From: Bacteroidales bacterium
GTDB lineage: Bacteria > Bacteroidota > Bacteroidia > Bacteroidales > Muribaculaceae
Assembly: GCA_004557385.1 (NCBI GenBank)
Contig: SFEA01000004.1
Location: forward strand, 1-64,000
Direction: 5' to 3'
DNA: 64,000 nucleotides
Each line of letters opens with the position of its first letter. The stretch's first letter is position 1. The notes beneath the pieces are model-generated. The model did not search any database and was not told the DNA's origin. It worked only from the letters and a program-made list of their open reading frames with translations. The position numbers and the translations under genes were made by a program. Of the stretch, positions 25,856 through 35,433 are shown in pieces.

Positions 25856-26158
25856 ATGGCAAAAACCAAAGGGAATGTGCGCGAAAAACGCAAGATTACG
25901 GTGAAGGAACCCGACATGTATAGAGTGAAGATGCACAACGACGACTTTACAACAATGGACTTTGTGGTGGAAGTTCTGCGCCAAGTGTTTTTCAAAAGCG
26001 AGGCAGAGGCTAACGCACTTATGCTGAGCATACACAAAAGCGGCTATGCCGTAGTGGGCATCTACCCTTACGACATTGCCGTGAGCAAGGTGGAAAAAAC
26101 TAATCTTTTGGCTCGCGAACATGGGTTTCCGCTGAAAGTTACAATTGAACAGGAATAG
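25856..26158 (+). CDS. clpS: N-degron adaptor ClpS
   Basis: 100 residues. ClpS binds N-terminal Leu, Phe, Tyr or Trp of substrates and passes them to ClpA-ClpP. The core MHNDDFTTMDFVVEVL (about 26-41) is the family signature, where Asn/Asp bind the substrate amino group. The hydrophobic pocket includes Met in TTMDFV. A second signature, GYAVVGIYPYDIAVSKV, follows. ATG 25856 gives normal length; the longer frame to 25739 crosses the promoter. ClpA starts 21 nt downstream. Confidence 0.93.
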   Translation: MAKTKGNVREKRKITVKEPDMYRVKMHNDDFTTMDFVVEVLRQVFFKSEAEANALMLSIHKSGYAVVGIYPYDIAVSKVEKTNLLAREHGFPLKVTIEQE

Positions 26159-26179
26159 AATTATAACACACAACAACAA

Positions 26180-28570
26180 ATGAGTAAACAAATAAGATTT
26201 TCGAAGGCACTTGATGCCGTGATGCACAATGCTGTGAATTATGCAGTTAGTCTGCGTAACGAATTCGTTACGCCCGAGCACCTGCTGTTTTCGCTCTGCT
26301 CAATGAGCGAGTTTGCTTATGCACTCGAAAGCGCTAACTGCAGTGCAGAAACACTTGCAAAGCATTTGAGCAACTACATAAAATCGTTTGAACGAGTGCC
26401 TGATGATATAAAGTACGAGATAACACACTCCCACGTTTTTGAGATGTTGATACGCAACATCCTTCAAGAAGCAATGAATGCACAGGTCAACGTCATCAGC
26501 ACTGCACACGTGGTCAACGGCTATTTTAACACCGACGATTGCTTTGCCAATCAGTTGCTGACCGATATCATCACCGATGACGGCAACATTGACATCGATG
26601 AGGCTCAAGCCGATTTCATCTGGTCGATAATCGACTATTGCAACCGGATGAACATTAACGACGATGAAGTGCAGGGCGAAAAGCGTAATGGTCTTGAAGA
26701 TGTGGAAGGTCTGCCGTTCGACTACGACCCCGACGAAATCTACTACGATGATGACGACGAAGGCATGCCTTTAAAGCAACACAATGCAACCGACACTTGG
26801 AAGTCGTTTGCCACTTGCATTAACGACATCACCCGCAATCACAACCCGCTGATTGGACGCGACGAGGAGATTGACCGCACCATTCAGGTGCTGTGCCGCA
26901 AAGACAAGAACAACCCGCTGCACATCGGCGACCCCGGCGTGGGCAAGTCGGCAATCATCTTCGGCCTTGCTGAGCGGCTCAACAAGGGCAATGTGCCAGA
27001 GCGTCTCATAGGTCATAAGATTTATCAGATTAACCTCAGCGACATGCTTGCCGGCACGCAGTATCGCGGCGATTTTGAGAAGCGCATCAAGATGATTATG
27101 AAGGGGCTGGAAAGCACGGGCAACGCCATTGTGTATATCGACGAGATGCACAACATCATAGGTGCCGGCTCGTCGGGCAACAACTCGCTCGATGCCGCCG
27201 ACATGCTCAAGCCGTATTTCGAAAACAGCAGTCTGCGTTTTATCGGTGCCACCACATTTGCCGATTTCAAGCGCAGTCTTGCCAATTCGCGAAGCATAAT
27301 GCGCCATTTTCAGCCAATCGACATTGTGGAGCCGTCGGTCGACGACGCAATTAAGATTTTGTGCGGATTAAAGAGCAAATACGAAAAATTTCATGGCGTG
27401 AAATATCCAAAGGCGGTGATTGAGTTTGCCGTTAAAGCAAGCGCACGCTACATCAACGAGCGCGCCCTGCCCGATAAAGCCATCGACCTTATCGACGAGG
27501 CAGGAGCATATCTCGAAACTCATCCTGCCGAAAGCAACAAGGTGACGGTGGAACTGGTTTCGCAGATTCTTGCCAAGATGTGCAAGGTCGACCACATCTC
27601 CGACATCTACGATAACGCCGCCGACAACGAAGCCCTGAACACGCTCTACGAGCGCATAAGCGCAAAAATCTACGGTCAAGACAGTGCTGTGCGAAGCGTG
27701 GTTGAAGCCGTGCAAATGTCGCGCGCCGGTTTGCTCGACGACAACAAGCCGGTAGCAAGCCTGCTGTTTGTTGGCCCAACTGGTGTGGGTAAGACCGAAG
27801 TGGCTCGTGTGCTTGCCCAAGAACTGGGCTTAGGTCTGGTGCGTTTCGACATGAGCGAATATGCCGAAAAGCACACGGTGGCAAAACTGATTGGCTCGCC
27901 GGCTGGTTATGTGGGATATGAGGATGGCGGATTACTCACCGACGCCATACGCCGCACACCCAACTGCGTGCTGCTGCTCGACGAAATCGAGAAGGCGCAC
28001 AGCGACATCTACAACCTGCTGCTGCAAGTGATGGATTATGCTTCGCTGAGCGACAACCGCGGTCAGAAAGCCGATTTCCGCCACGTTGTGCTGATTATGA
28101 CCAGCAACGCCGGTGCCCAACACTCTGGTAAGTCGAGCGTGGGATTCACCGGAAGCACTAACCGCGGTGGCGCTATGATGAAAGCCGTTAAAGCCACGTT
28201 CAAACCCGAATTTCTGAACCGACTCAGCGGCACGATTGTGTTCAACGACCTCGACCGCTCCATGGCTTCGCTGATTCTTAACAAGAAACTCAACGAACTG
28301 CGCTCTCGCCTTAGCACCCGCAAAATTACGATAGCCCTCGACGACGATGCCACCAGCTGGATGCTTGCCAAAGGCTTCACGCCTGAATATGGCGCACGCG
28401 AAATCGACCGTGTTATCAATCAGTTGCTCAAACCGCTGCTCATGCGCGAAATCCTATTCGGCAAACTCAAGAAAGGCGGCAACGCCACATTCACTCTCAA
28501 GCCAGGCAGCGACGAGTTGACGCTAACAATAAATGCCAAACAACGCAAAACCGAAACCAACGACAAATAA
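26180..28570 (+). CDS. clpA: ATP-dependent Clp protease ATP-binding subunit ClpA
   Basis: 796 residues. AAA+ unfoldase that feeds substrates to ClpP. N-domain with two Clp repeats (about 1-150), an acidic linker (DYDPDEIYYDDDDEG, about 181-195), AAA-1 with Walker A GDPGVGKS (250-257) and Walker B VYIDEM (318-323), and AAA-2 with Walker A GPTGVGKT (532-539) and LLLDEIEKAH. The ClpP-binding loop reads VGF rather than IGL/IGF. In AAA-1 the usual double arginine finger (ARRF in relatives) reads MRHF at about 374-377, leaving one arginine. Cotranscribed with clpS and aat, with gaps of 21 and 12 nt. Confidence 0.94.
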   Translation: MSKQIRFSKALDAVMHNAVNYAVSLRNEFVTPEHLLFSLCSMSEFAYALESANCSAETLAKHLSNYIKSFERVPDDIKYEITHSHVFEMLIRNILQEAMNAQVNVISTAHVVNGYFNTDDCFANQLLTDIITDDGNIDIDEAQADFIWSIIDYCNRMNINDDEVQGEKRNGLEDVEGLPFDYDPDEIYYDDDDEGMPLKQHNATDTWKSFATCINDITRNHNPLIGRDEEIDRTIQVLCRKDKNNPLHIGDPGVGKSAIIFGLAERLNKGNVPERLIGHKIYQINLSDMLAGTQYRGDFEKRIKMIMKGLESTGNAIVYIDEMHNIIGAGSSGNNSLDAADMLKPYFENSSLRFIGATTFADFKRSLANSRSIMRHFQPIDIVEPSVDDAIKILCGLKSKYEKFHGVKYPKAVIEFAVKASARYINERALPDKAIDLIDEAGAYLETHPAESNKVTVELVSQILAKMCKVDHISDIYDNAADNEALNTLYERISAKIYGQDSAVRSVVEAVQMSRAGLLDDNKPVASLLFVGPTGVGKTEVARVLAQELGLGLVRFDMSEYAEKHTVAKLIGSPAGYVGYEDGGLLTDAIRRTPNCVLLLDEIEKAHSDIYNLLLQVMDYASLSDNRGQKADFRHVVLIMTSNAGAQHSGKSSVGFTGSTNRGGAMMKAVKATFKPEFLNRLSGTIVFNDLDRSMASLILNKKLNELRSRLSTRKITIALDDDATSWMLAKGFTPEYGAREIDRVINQLLKPLLMREILFGKLKKGGNATFTLKPGSDELTLTINAKQRKTETNDK

Positions 28571-28582
28571 CAAAACGGACAG

Positions 28583-29221
28583 ATGGCAGTATTACTCGAC
28601 GATAAACTTTGGTTTCCCAACCCTCTCGATGGCGACGACGACGGATTGCTTGCCTTTGGCGGCGACCTCAGCATCGACAGGCTGATTCTTGCCTATAGCC
28701 ACGGTATCTTCCCTTGGTATTCGTTCCGCGACAAAATAATCATGTGGTGGTGTCCGCTAAAGCGCTTTGTGATTTTCCCAAACGAAATACACATCTCCCA
28801 CTCGATGCGCACGCTAATCAACAAGAACCGCTACACCATCACCATCAACCGCGACTTCGACGGAGTGATTCACGGTTGCAGCGAAAAGCGCATCGATGAA
28901 GACGGCGCATGGCTCGGCGAGGACATGATTAAGGCATACACCGAACTGCACAATCAAAATCTGGCGGCAAGCGTTGAAGTGTGGGATGGCGACAACCTTG
29001 TTGGCGGGCTCTATGGTGTGACACTTGGCAAATGTTTCTTTGGCGAGAGCATGTTTTCGCGCGTGCCCAATGCATCGAAGTTAGCATTGATTTATCTTGC
29101 AAAAGTGTTCGGCAAGCATGGCGGCGTGATGATTGACTGCCAACTTGAAACGTCACATCTCAAATCGATGGGCGGCAGATACATCTCCTACGACGAATAC
29201 ATGAAATACGTGAACATGTAA
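28583..29221 (+). CDS. aat: Leucyl/phenylalanyl-tRNA-protein transferase
   Basis: 212 residues. It transfers Leu or Phe from tRNA to proteins that start with Lys or Arg, creating the signal read by ClpS. Family strings: WFPNPLDGDDDGLLAFGGDL (about 10-29), YSHGIFPWYS (about 37-46), WWCPLKRFVIFP, VEVWDGDNLVGGLYGVTLG, FFGESMFSRVPNASKLAL and IDCQLETSHLKSMGG. GNAT-like fold, normal length. Third gene of the clpS-clpA-aat operon, so adaptor, unfoldase and degron writer are made together. Confidence 0.95.
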   Translation: MAVLLDDKLWFPNPLDGDDDGLLAFGGDLSIDRLILAYSHGIFPWYSFRDKIIMWWCPLKRFVIFPNEIHISHSMRTLINKNRYTITINRDFDGVIHGCSEKRIDEDGAWLGEDMIKAYTELHNQNLAASVEVWDGDNLVGGLYGVTLGKCFFGESMFSRVPNASKLALIYLAKVFGKHGGVMIDCQLETSHLKSMGGRYISYDEYMKYVNM

Positions 29222-29246
29222 CCTTTGTCTACCCACAAAGCAATCG

Positions 29247-29287
29247 AAAAAGGGGCATCTTGCTGATATTGTGCAAGACGCCCCTTT
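29247..29287 (-). terminator. Terminator between aat and TPR gene (converging)
   Basis: Fifteen-bp stem (29249-29263 with 29273-29287, one wobble) with T5 on the minus-strand side. It serves the TPR gene and may also stop the aat transcript. Confidence 0.75.
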
Positions 29288-29311
29288 CTGTGAAATGTAT
29301 TAACCAAAATT

Positions 29312-30943
29312 TTATTTACCGGTTTCGATGCTGTCGGTTAAGCGTTTTGCCTTGAAAGCCTGAGCATTCTGCTCGAGGAGCGTAGTCAATTCGGTGCCTT
29401 TCACAGCCGAAAGGTTTCGCTCAACATTGTCGAAGCGAGTGAGCGCGTGATAGTTGCCGTAGCCATTAGCAAGCGCACTGGCAACATGAGCCAACGCCTT
29501 GGTCTTGTCGCCAGCCAATGCCATGAGTTCAGCTGCCACATAATAAGCCTCACCGCCCGGCAACACACCGTTGGCAATAATGCTGTCGACCCATCGCATA
29601 GCCTCTTCGTCGCGGTCGAGGGCAAGCAATGCAAAACCGCGCAGCGAAGCCATATCGTCGTCCTTCAGCAGCAATTTGGCATAATCGCGGCGAGCATCGG
29701 CAGCACGGTTCAAGCGATTGGCATAAAGCCAAGCACGCAACAAGATTGCATCCGACGACTCCGAATTGTTGATGATTGCCAGATTGAGTGCCGACAGCGC
29801 ATCGTTATCGTTTTTCTGAGCGATATACACACGCGCCTGCTCAATGAGCGAAGGCACATGGTCGGCATTCTGCATTAGAGCCATTTTTGTGGCTTTCAGC
29901 GCCTCGGCATTGTTGCCCAAAGCACGCTGAATCTTCGAGCGAGTGACGTAATAATCCGGTTCGCTGTCGCATGCACGAATGGCAATGTCGATGTTGTTCA
30001 ATGCCTCGGAATATTTGCCTAAGCAATATTGCGACTTTGCCAAATCGTTGTAGATGCTGTGATATTCATACAGCTTGTTGGCATTGATTGCATTCAAATA
30101 ATACTCGGCATCGGCAAAGTGGTTGTGGTCCATTGCAATCTGAGCAGCAATGTAATAGAACAAGCCATTTCGCGGCGCCTTCTCGATGGAGTTATTCAGG
30201 GCACCAATCACGGCATCATATTGCACGTCGCTCATTGCAGCAAGGCTCTCAATGGCTTCTTTGTTGTTTTTGCCCACACTCAAGGCCGAAATCAAGTCCT
30301 GAGCAGCCGACTGATACTGCTCCATCATAATCAGCACCTCGGCACGATTGATGAACACAGCCGGTTCGGCAGGATAGAGCTTAACCGCACGGTCGACATA
30401 CTCGGCTGCCTTGCCAAAATTTTTACGCTTCACCTCGATGCGAGCCAAGCCAGCCAGAGCATCGTAGTTGTTAGGTTGCAAGCGAATGATGCGCTGAAAG
30501 CATTGCTCGGCATCGTCGTAATGCTCCAAATTGCAGTTTGCTTCGGCAAGCAGCCCCAAACAATTCACGTGCGCGGGGTCGATATTGTTTGCAGCATAAA
30601 GGTCGGCGAGACGCTTTTCCTGGTCGCCACGCACATCATAGATTTTGGCACGAAGCATCAGTTCCTCAAAGCGCAAGTCCTTTTGGTTGGCTGGCGTGAG
30701 GCGTATAGCACGTTCCACGTCGTCAAGCGCACGCAGATAGTCGCCGTTCACAAAATACTGGTTGGCACGGCCGCACAAACTCTCGTAATCGCTCGGATTG
30801 CGACTAATTTCCTCGTTATAAACATTCATTACAGCCTCATTGATGCGTTTTTTCAGGTCGTCGTCCTGTTGCTGAGCATTCAGCAAACAAGCGCACCCAA
30901 CAGCAAACAGCATCAGCAGCCCACATCTAACATTAATCTTCAT
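29312..30943 (-). CDS. Exported tetratricopeptide-repeat protein
   Basis: 543 residues. Signal peptide 1-24 (LLNAQ) and then about a dozen TPR-like helical pairs from residue 35 to the end, for example NGDYLRALDDVERAIRLTPANQ, HYDDAEQCFQRIIRLQPNNYD and KYSEALNNIDIAIRACDSEPD. It probably acts in the periplasm as a protein-protein scaffold. Partner unknown. It lies downstream of rsmE with a 95-nt gap and ends in front of a strong terminator, so it is last in the run mnmA-BFN-permease-rsmE-TPR or has its own start. Confidence 0.85.
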   Translation of the reverse strand: MKINVRCGLLMLFAVGCACLLNAQQQDDDLKKRINEAVMNVYNEEISRNPSDYESLCGRANQYFVNGDYLRALDDVERAIRLTPANQKDLRFEELMLRAKIYDVRGDQEKRLADLYAANNIDPAHVNCLGLLAEANCNLEHYDDAEQCFQRIIRLQPNNYDALAGLARIEVKRKNFGKAAEYVDRAVKLYPAEPAVFINRAEVLIMMEQYQSAAQDLISALSVGKNNKEAIESLAAMSDVQYDAVIGALNNSIEKAPRNGLFYYIAAQIAMDHNHFADAEYYLNAINANKLYEYHSIYNDLAKSQYCLGKYSEALNNIDIAIRACDSEPDYYVTRSKIQRALGNNAEALKATKMALMQNADHVPSLIEQARVYIAQKNDNDALSALNLAIINNSESSDAILLRAWLYANRLNRAADARRDYAKLLLKDDDMASLRGFALLALDRDEEAMRWVDSIIANGVLPGGEAYYVAAELMALAGDKTKALAHVASALANGYGNYHALTRFDNVERNLSAVKGTELTTLLEQNAQAFKAKRLTDSIETGK

Positions 30944-31038
30944 ACATCAGTATTTATTGAATTTCGTAATAAAAATCATACATTCTTGTCAATTCTATTG
31001 ACTCCTTCCGTCGCCGAAAGTTTAAAACATGCCCTGCG

Positions 31039-31746
31039 TCATTTCATCTGCTTGGCAGTGTGGCACATGGCGCACGCCATCACAGCGGCAGTTTCGGTTC
31101 GCAATCGGCTATCGCCAAGCGAAATAGGCAAAAAGCCGGCATCGATGGCAGCCTTAATCTCCTCGGGGCTGAAATCGCCCTCCGGACCAATCATAATCAG
31201 TGCGTTGCTGTCGGGGTCATACTCCTTGGCAAACAACAGGCGCGGCACCGAGGGGTCGCAATATGCAATATATTTGCGTCCGTCGAACGGCATGCCAATC
31301 ACCTCGGAAATGGGTGTCATCTCGTCGATTTGCGGCAATGTGCACTTCAGCGACTGCTTCATCGCCGACACGGCAATCTTGTTCAGACGCTCGCGCTTGA
31401 GTTCCTTGCGCTCGCTGTAGCGGCATCGCAGCGGCACTATGCGGTCAACGCCCATCTCGGTGCACTTCTCCACCATCCACTCCATACGGTCGAGGTTCTT
31501 GGTTGGCGCTATAGCAACGACGATGCTCTTGCCCCAATGCGGCAATTGCTCACTCACCTCCACCACTTCAACGGCACACCGCTTGTGATGAGCGAGCGTG
31601 ATGCGGCACTGCAGGCATTTGCCAGTGCCGTCAACCACCTCAATTTCATCGCCCTCTTTCAGCCTTAACACGCGCACACAATGTCCGCTTTCCTCCTCCG
31701 GAAGAATGAGCGTTTCCATTATGTCGGGGGCATAAAACCTGTGCAT
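31039..31746 (-). CDS. rsmE: 16S rRNA (uracil-1498-N3)-methyltransferase RsmE
   Basis: 235 residues. It methylates U1498 of 16S rRNA using S-adenosylmethionine. N-terminal PUA-like domain (MHRFYAPDI, SGHCVRVLRLKEGDEIEVVDG) and a C-terminal SPOUT knot with IGPEGDFSPEEI and LGDSRLRTETAAV. ATG 31746 is chosen because relatives begin MH-x-FY; a GTG nine nt upstream is the alternative. Follows the nucleoside permease by 30 nt. Confidence 0.95.
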   Translation of the reverse strand: MHRFYAPDIMETLILPEEESGHCVRVLRLKEGDEIEVVDGTGKCLQCRITLAHHKRCAVEVVEVSEQLPHWGKSIVVAIAPTKNLDRMEWMVEKCTEMGVDRIVPLRCRYSERKELKRERLNKIAVSAMKQSLKCTLPQIDEMTPISEVIGMPFDGRKYIAYCDPSVPRLLFAKEYDPDSNALIMIGPEGDFSPEEIKAAIDAGFLPISLGDSRLRTETAAVMACAMCHTAKQMK

Positions 31747-31776
31747 ATTCAACACACTTTTTTTAAAAGATTAATA

Positions 31777-33087
31777 TCACTTTGCCTCAACCGGCTTCTT
31801 CGACTTGAACAGCAGCATGAACGCCACCGCTACAAACAAAGCAAAGCCTGCAAAGATGAACCATGCACTCTGCCAGTCGCCCACAAGGTAGCCTTGCCCG
31901 TTCCATTGGCAATAGTGATTGATTATCTGACCTGCCAGCAATGTGCCGATGGTTGCGCCCAAACCGTTGGTCATGAGCATAAACAAACCTTGAGCCGATG
32001 CACGCACTTTCACGTCGCACTCGCTGTCGACAAACAAGCCTCCCGACACGTTGAAGAAGTCGAACGCTACTCCGTAGACAATGCACGACAAAATAAACAA
32101 TATCACACCCGGGAATGCCGGATTGCCAAGTCCGAAGAATCCAAAGCGGCCCACCCACGCAAACATGGCAATGAGCATCACCACCTTAATGCCATAGCGT
32201 TTCAAGAAGAACGGTATGAGCAAGATGCACAATGCCTCGGCTATCTGCGACAGCGATATGAGCATAGTGGCATTGTTGGCGGCAAACGAGTCGGCAAACT
32301 CTTCCACACCCTTGAAGCTGGTGATAAACGGAGTGGCATAGCCATTGGTTACTTGCAGCGACATGCCCAGCAAAGCCGAGAATACAAAGAACATTGCCAT
32401 GCGCTTATCCTTGAACAGGCGGAATGCATCGAGCCCGAGTGTCTCGGCAAGCGACTGCGACGGCTTGCTCACCAAGCGGCATTGCGGCAGAGTGAAGCAA
32501 TAAGCAAACAGCACTATGCCCAGCACACCCGACACCAAGAATTGCATATATGTATACTGGAACTTATTGGCATTCTCCATCAAAGTGAAGAAAAACGAGC
32601 CATTGTCGAAAGCGGCACAATTAACAAACCACATCGTGGCAATGAAGCCAACCGTGCCAAACACACGAATCGGCGGAAAATCCTTCACCGTGTCGAGTCC
32701 GTGGTCCTTGAGGATGGTGAATGCTGTGGTGTTCGACAAAGCCAAAGTAGGCATATAGAATGCCACACTCAAGGTGTAAAGGCTTATGAACGCTGTCTTA
32801 TCGGGCATCTCGCAACTCATTCCCATGTAGAACAGCCCAATCATTGCCAAGCCAGCCACCAAATGGCAGATGCCGAGCAGGCGTTGCGGTTGCACATAGC
32901 GGTCGGCAATAATACCCATAACCGTAGGCATAACTATCGACACAATTCCTTGAATGGCGTAAAACCAAGCTATCTCGGCGCCCATTCCAGCCTTGCCAAG
33001 ATAGTTGCCCATACACGTCAGATAAGCTCCCCAAACGGCAAATTCAAGGAAGTTCATCACTATGAGCATAAATTTAATTTTCTTCAT
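31777..33087 (-). CDS. Nucleoside permease of the major facilitator type (NupG-like)
   Basis: 436 residues with about 12 membrane segments, beginning MKKIKFMLIVMNFLEFAVWGAYLT, which is typical of nucleoside:proton symporters in Bacteroidota. Further strings: SIVMPTVMGIIADRYVQPQRLLG and GLFVDSECDVKVRASAQGLFML, plus a mid-protein charged loop. It would import purine or pyrimidine nucleosides across the inner membrane. It lies between the bifunctional nuclease and rsmE in a minus-strand run with short gaps. Confidence 0.82.
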   Translation of the reverse strand: MKKIKFMLIVMNFLEFAVWGAYLTCMGNYLGKAGMGAEIAWFYAIQGIVSIVMPTVMGIIADRYVQPQRLLGICHLVAGLAMIGLFYMGMSCEMPDKTAFISLYTLSVAFYMPTLALSNTTAFTILKDHGLDTVKDFPPIRVFGTVGFIATMWFVNCAAFDNGSFFFTLMENANKFQYTYMQFLVSGVLGIVLFAYCFTLPQCRLVSKPSQSLAETLGLDAFRLFKDKRMAMFFVFSALLGMSLQVTNGYATPFITSFKGVEEFADSFAANNATMLISLSQIAEALCILLIPFFLKRYGIKVVMLIAMFAWVGRFGFFGLGNPAFPGVILFILSCIVYGVAFDFFNVSGGLFVDSECDVKVRASAQGLFMLMTNGLGATIGTLLAGQIINHYCQWNGQGYLVGDWQSAWFIFAGFALFVAVAFMLLFKSKKPVEAK

Positions 33088-33128
33088 TTTAATAGTAGTT
33101 TTTTATGATATTATTTCTTTAATTTTTC

Positions 33129-33731
33129 CTATTTCTGCTTGTCGGCACGCTTAGCATCAATCACTCGTTTGATTTCAGCCGCGCGCTCATATTCCTCACG
33201 CTCAACACACTTGCTAAGCATCTTTTCCAGCTCCTCAACGGCATATCGTTCGAGGTTCACCACATGGCGGCTGTCAACCGCATCGGCGCTCTCCAAGCCT
33301 TTCTCCTTGCTCTTGAATCCGGTGGTGGTGAGTATGTGGCGTGTGGTGAATATGGGAGCACCGGTGCGCAACGCCAGTGCAACGGCATCGGATGTGCGCG
33401 AATCGAGCACTACGCTGCGGTCGTCGCTGCTCAAGTGCAATTCCGACTGAAACACGCCATCATGAAAACGATAGATAAACACCTCATCAAGACTTATGCC
33501 GAAGGCGTGATACATACTTGCCATTAAATCATGAGCCAATGGCCGCGGCGGCACAATGTTGCTCAACTTCACGGCAATGGCTTGGGCCTCCGAGGCGCCT
33601 ATCACCACCGGAATGCGATAGTAGCCACCCTCCTCGGCAAGCAGCAGAGCGTATGCTCCGCTCTGAACCTGGCTGTAGGTGATGCCCACTACATTCAGCC
33701 GCACTTTTTCGTCTTTGCTACCCTCAGTCAT
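33129..33731 (-). CDS. Bifunctional nuclease (BFN/DUF151) with UVR motif
   Basis: 200 residues. BFN domain (about 12-140; LNVVGITYSQVQSGAYALLL, IPVVIGASEAQAIAV, LDSRTSDAVALALRTGAPI) followed by a UVR motif (about 158-190; LEKMLSKCVEREEYERAAEIK), an interaction helix pair known from UvrB/UvrC. Members of DUF151 have reported RNase and DNase activity, but the cellular role is unclear. ATG 33731 is used; it lies 8 nt after the mnmA stop. The longer frame overlaps mnmA. Confidence 0.85.
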   Translation of the reverse strand: MTEGSKDEKVRLNVVGITYSQVQSGAYALLLAEEGGYYRIPVVIGASEAQAIAVKLSNIVPPRPLAHDLMASMYHAFGISLDEVFIYRFHDGVFQSELHLSSDDRSVVLDSRTSDAVALALRTGAPIFTTRHILTTTGFKSKEKGLESADAVDSRHVVNLERYAVEELEKMLSKCVEREEYERAAEIKRVIDAKRADKQK

Positions 33732-33738
33732 CTTCACA

Positions 33739-34812
33739 TCAGATTTTCTGCCCGGTAATAACACCGCTGCCATAACACAAATGTCCTTCGGCATCATACA
33801 CCACAGCAAATTGTCCGGGTGCTATGCCCTGCACATCGCGCTCACTTTCAATAACATACTCGTTGCCGGTGAGGTGAGTGAACTTTGCCTTTATAAAATC
33901 GGGCGTATGCCTGTTCTTGAACATGATGTCAACCGAACCTTCAACGTCTTTCCACGGATTGCCCGATATGAAATGCATCTCGTCGAGGTGCAGCACTCTG
34001 CCAAACTGCTTCTCGGTGCCGTAGCCGTTGCTCACATAAATCACGTTATCCTTAGGGTTCTTTTTCACCACATACCACGGACCGCCGCTCAAGCCAAGTC
34101 CCTTGCGCTGCCCGATGGTGTGGAACCAAAAGCCTTTATGCTCGCCTATTTTGCGTCCGGTTTCAATCTCTATGATATTGCCCTTTCGCTCACCCAAATG
34201 GCGGCGTATGAAGTCGTTGTAGTTAATCTTGCCCAGGAAACAAATGCCCTGACTGTCCTTGCGGAATGCATTCGGCATGTTTGCCTCAACGGCAATTCGG
34301 CGCACCTCAGCCTTTGGCAGGCTGCCTATGGGAAACATCAGGTGCTCAAGCTGCTTGTAGGATATTTGTGCCAGGAAATCAGTCTGGTCCTTAACCGGGT
34401 CGACTGCCGTAGCCAGATATTTCACGCTGTCAACCACGTCGGTAGTTGCATAGTGCCCGGTTGCCGTCATGTCGAATTCATGCCCCCAGCGCTCCTCAAA
34501 GTATCCGAACTTTATCATCTTGTTGCACATCATGTCGGGGTTGGGAGTGAGTCCGGCTTTAACCGTGCGCAACGCATATTCCATCACATTATCCCAATAC
34601 TCCTGATGCAGCGAAACCACCTCGAGCGGCAACCCATATTTGTGAGCAATGAGTTGACACATCTCAATGTCTTCCTCTGCCGAGCAGTCGCCCTCATCGG
34701 TGTCCATGCCTATGCGTATGTAAAACAGCTGCAAGTCGTGGCCCTCTTCCTTGAGCTTATGCACCACAACTGCACTGTCAACTCCGCCGGATATCAATAC
34801 TGCTATTCTCAT
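33739..34812 (-). CDS. mnmA: tRNA-specific 2-thiouridylase MnmA
   Basis: 357 residues. It adds sulfur to U34 of tRNA-Lys, -Glu and -Gln. PP-loop SGGVDSA (8-14), catalytic Cys96 in NPDMMCNKMIKFG, persulfide Cys191 in SQGICFLG, and the tRNA-recognition string HTIGQRKGLGLSGGPWYVV. The C-terminal barrel domain is complete. The N-terminus is slightly short compared with E. coli (about 368) but includes every motif. In operon with DoxX upstream and the BFN gene downstream. Confidence 0.95.
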   Translation of the reverse strand: MRIAVLISGGVDSAVVVHKLKEEGHDLQLFYIRIGMDTDEGDCSAEEDIEMCQLIAHKYGLPLEVVSLHQEYWDNVMEYALRTVKAGLTPNPDMMCNKMIKFGYFEERWGHEFDMTATGHYATTDVVDSVKYLATAVDPVKDQTDFLAQISYKQLEHLMFPIGSLPKAEVRRIAVEANMPNAFRKDSQGICFLGKINYNDFIRRHLGERKGNIIEIETGRKIGEHKGFWFHTIGQRKGLGLSGGPWYVVKKNPKDNVIYVSNGYGTEKQFGRVLHLDEMHFISGNPWKDVEGSVDIMFKNRHTPDFIKAKFTHLTGNEYVIESERDVQGIAPGQFAVVYDAEGHLCYGSGVITGQKI

Positions 34813-34839
34813 TTCAAATTAAATACATTATCTATTGCA

Positions 34840-35340
34840 CTATGCCTCGTCGAGTGTGCGCTCTTCTTCAATCGACGATGCGTCATAACTAACTGTGTAA
34901 CGCGCCAGAATGTAGTCGAGCGAAATCTTTCCCGGACCCGAGATGCCAAAAAACACCAGCACTCCGCAGAACAGCATCGGCAACATCTCGGGCATCATTC
35001 CAAAGATGACTTCGTCCTGAAACGCCTCATTACCAAATAGTCTGACTGATGTCATGCCCATAATCACCAGCAGCGGCAAAATGGCAAATCGGGTGAACAA
35101 GCCAAGGGCTATGAGCATCGAGCATACCAATTCGAGCACTATCACCACCGTAATAGTGGTGCTACCACTCATGCCAAACGCAACCGTAACATTGCTTAAA
35201 TTGTCGAACTGTGACATCTGATTAACGCCCAACTGCAACAACATCACTCCCACAAACAGTCGCAAAAACAAGCGCGACAAATTGCTATAGGAGTGTGTAG
35301 ACATATACACGAAAATGCTTTTAGCCACTTTTAGCAACAT
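34840..35340 (-). CDS. DoxX-family membrane protein
   Basis: 166 residues, four membrane segments (about residues 20-45, 60-83, 86-103 and 110-133). The string LSRLFLRLFVGVMLLQLG is the DoxX start. Function in this family is unsettled; roles as quinone-linked or redox-partner membrane subunits are proposed. ATG 35304 (residue 13) is an equally plausible start. It is 27 nt upstream of mnmA and probably the first gene of that run. Confidence 0.8.
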   Translation of the reverse strand: MLLKVAKSIFVYMSTHSYSNLSRLFLRLFVGVMLLQLGVNQMSQFDNLSNVTVAFGMSGSTTITVVIVLELVCSMLIALGLFTRFAILPLLVIMGMTSVRLFGNEAFQDEVIFGMMPEMLPMLFCGVLVFFGISGPGKISLDYILARYTVSYDASSIEEERTLDEA

Positions 35341-35433
35341 AGTTATTATGATTTTTTATTGTTAATCTACCTTTTGTTTATTTCAAATGTCAATTTTCCC
35401 TGGCGCCAGTGCACACCTTTATGCGATGCTCTG

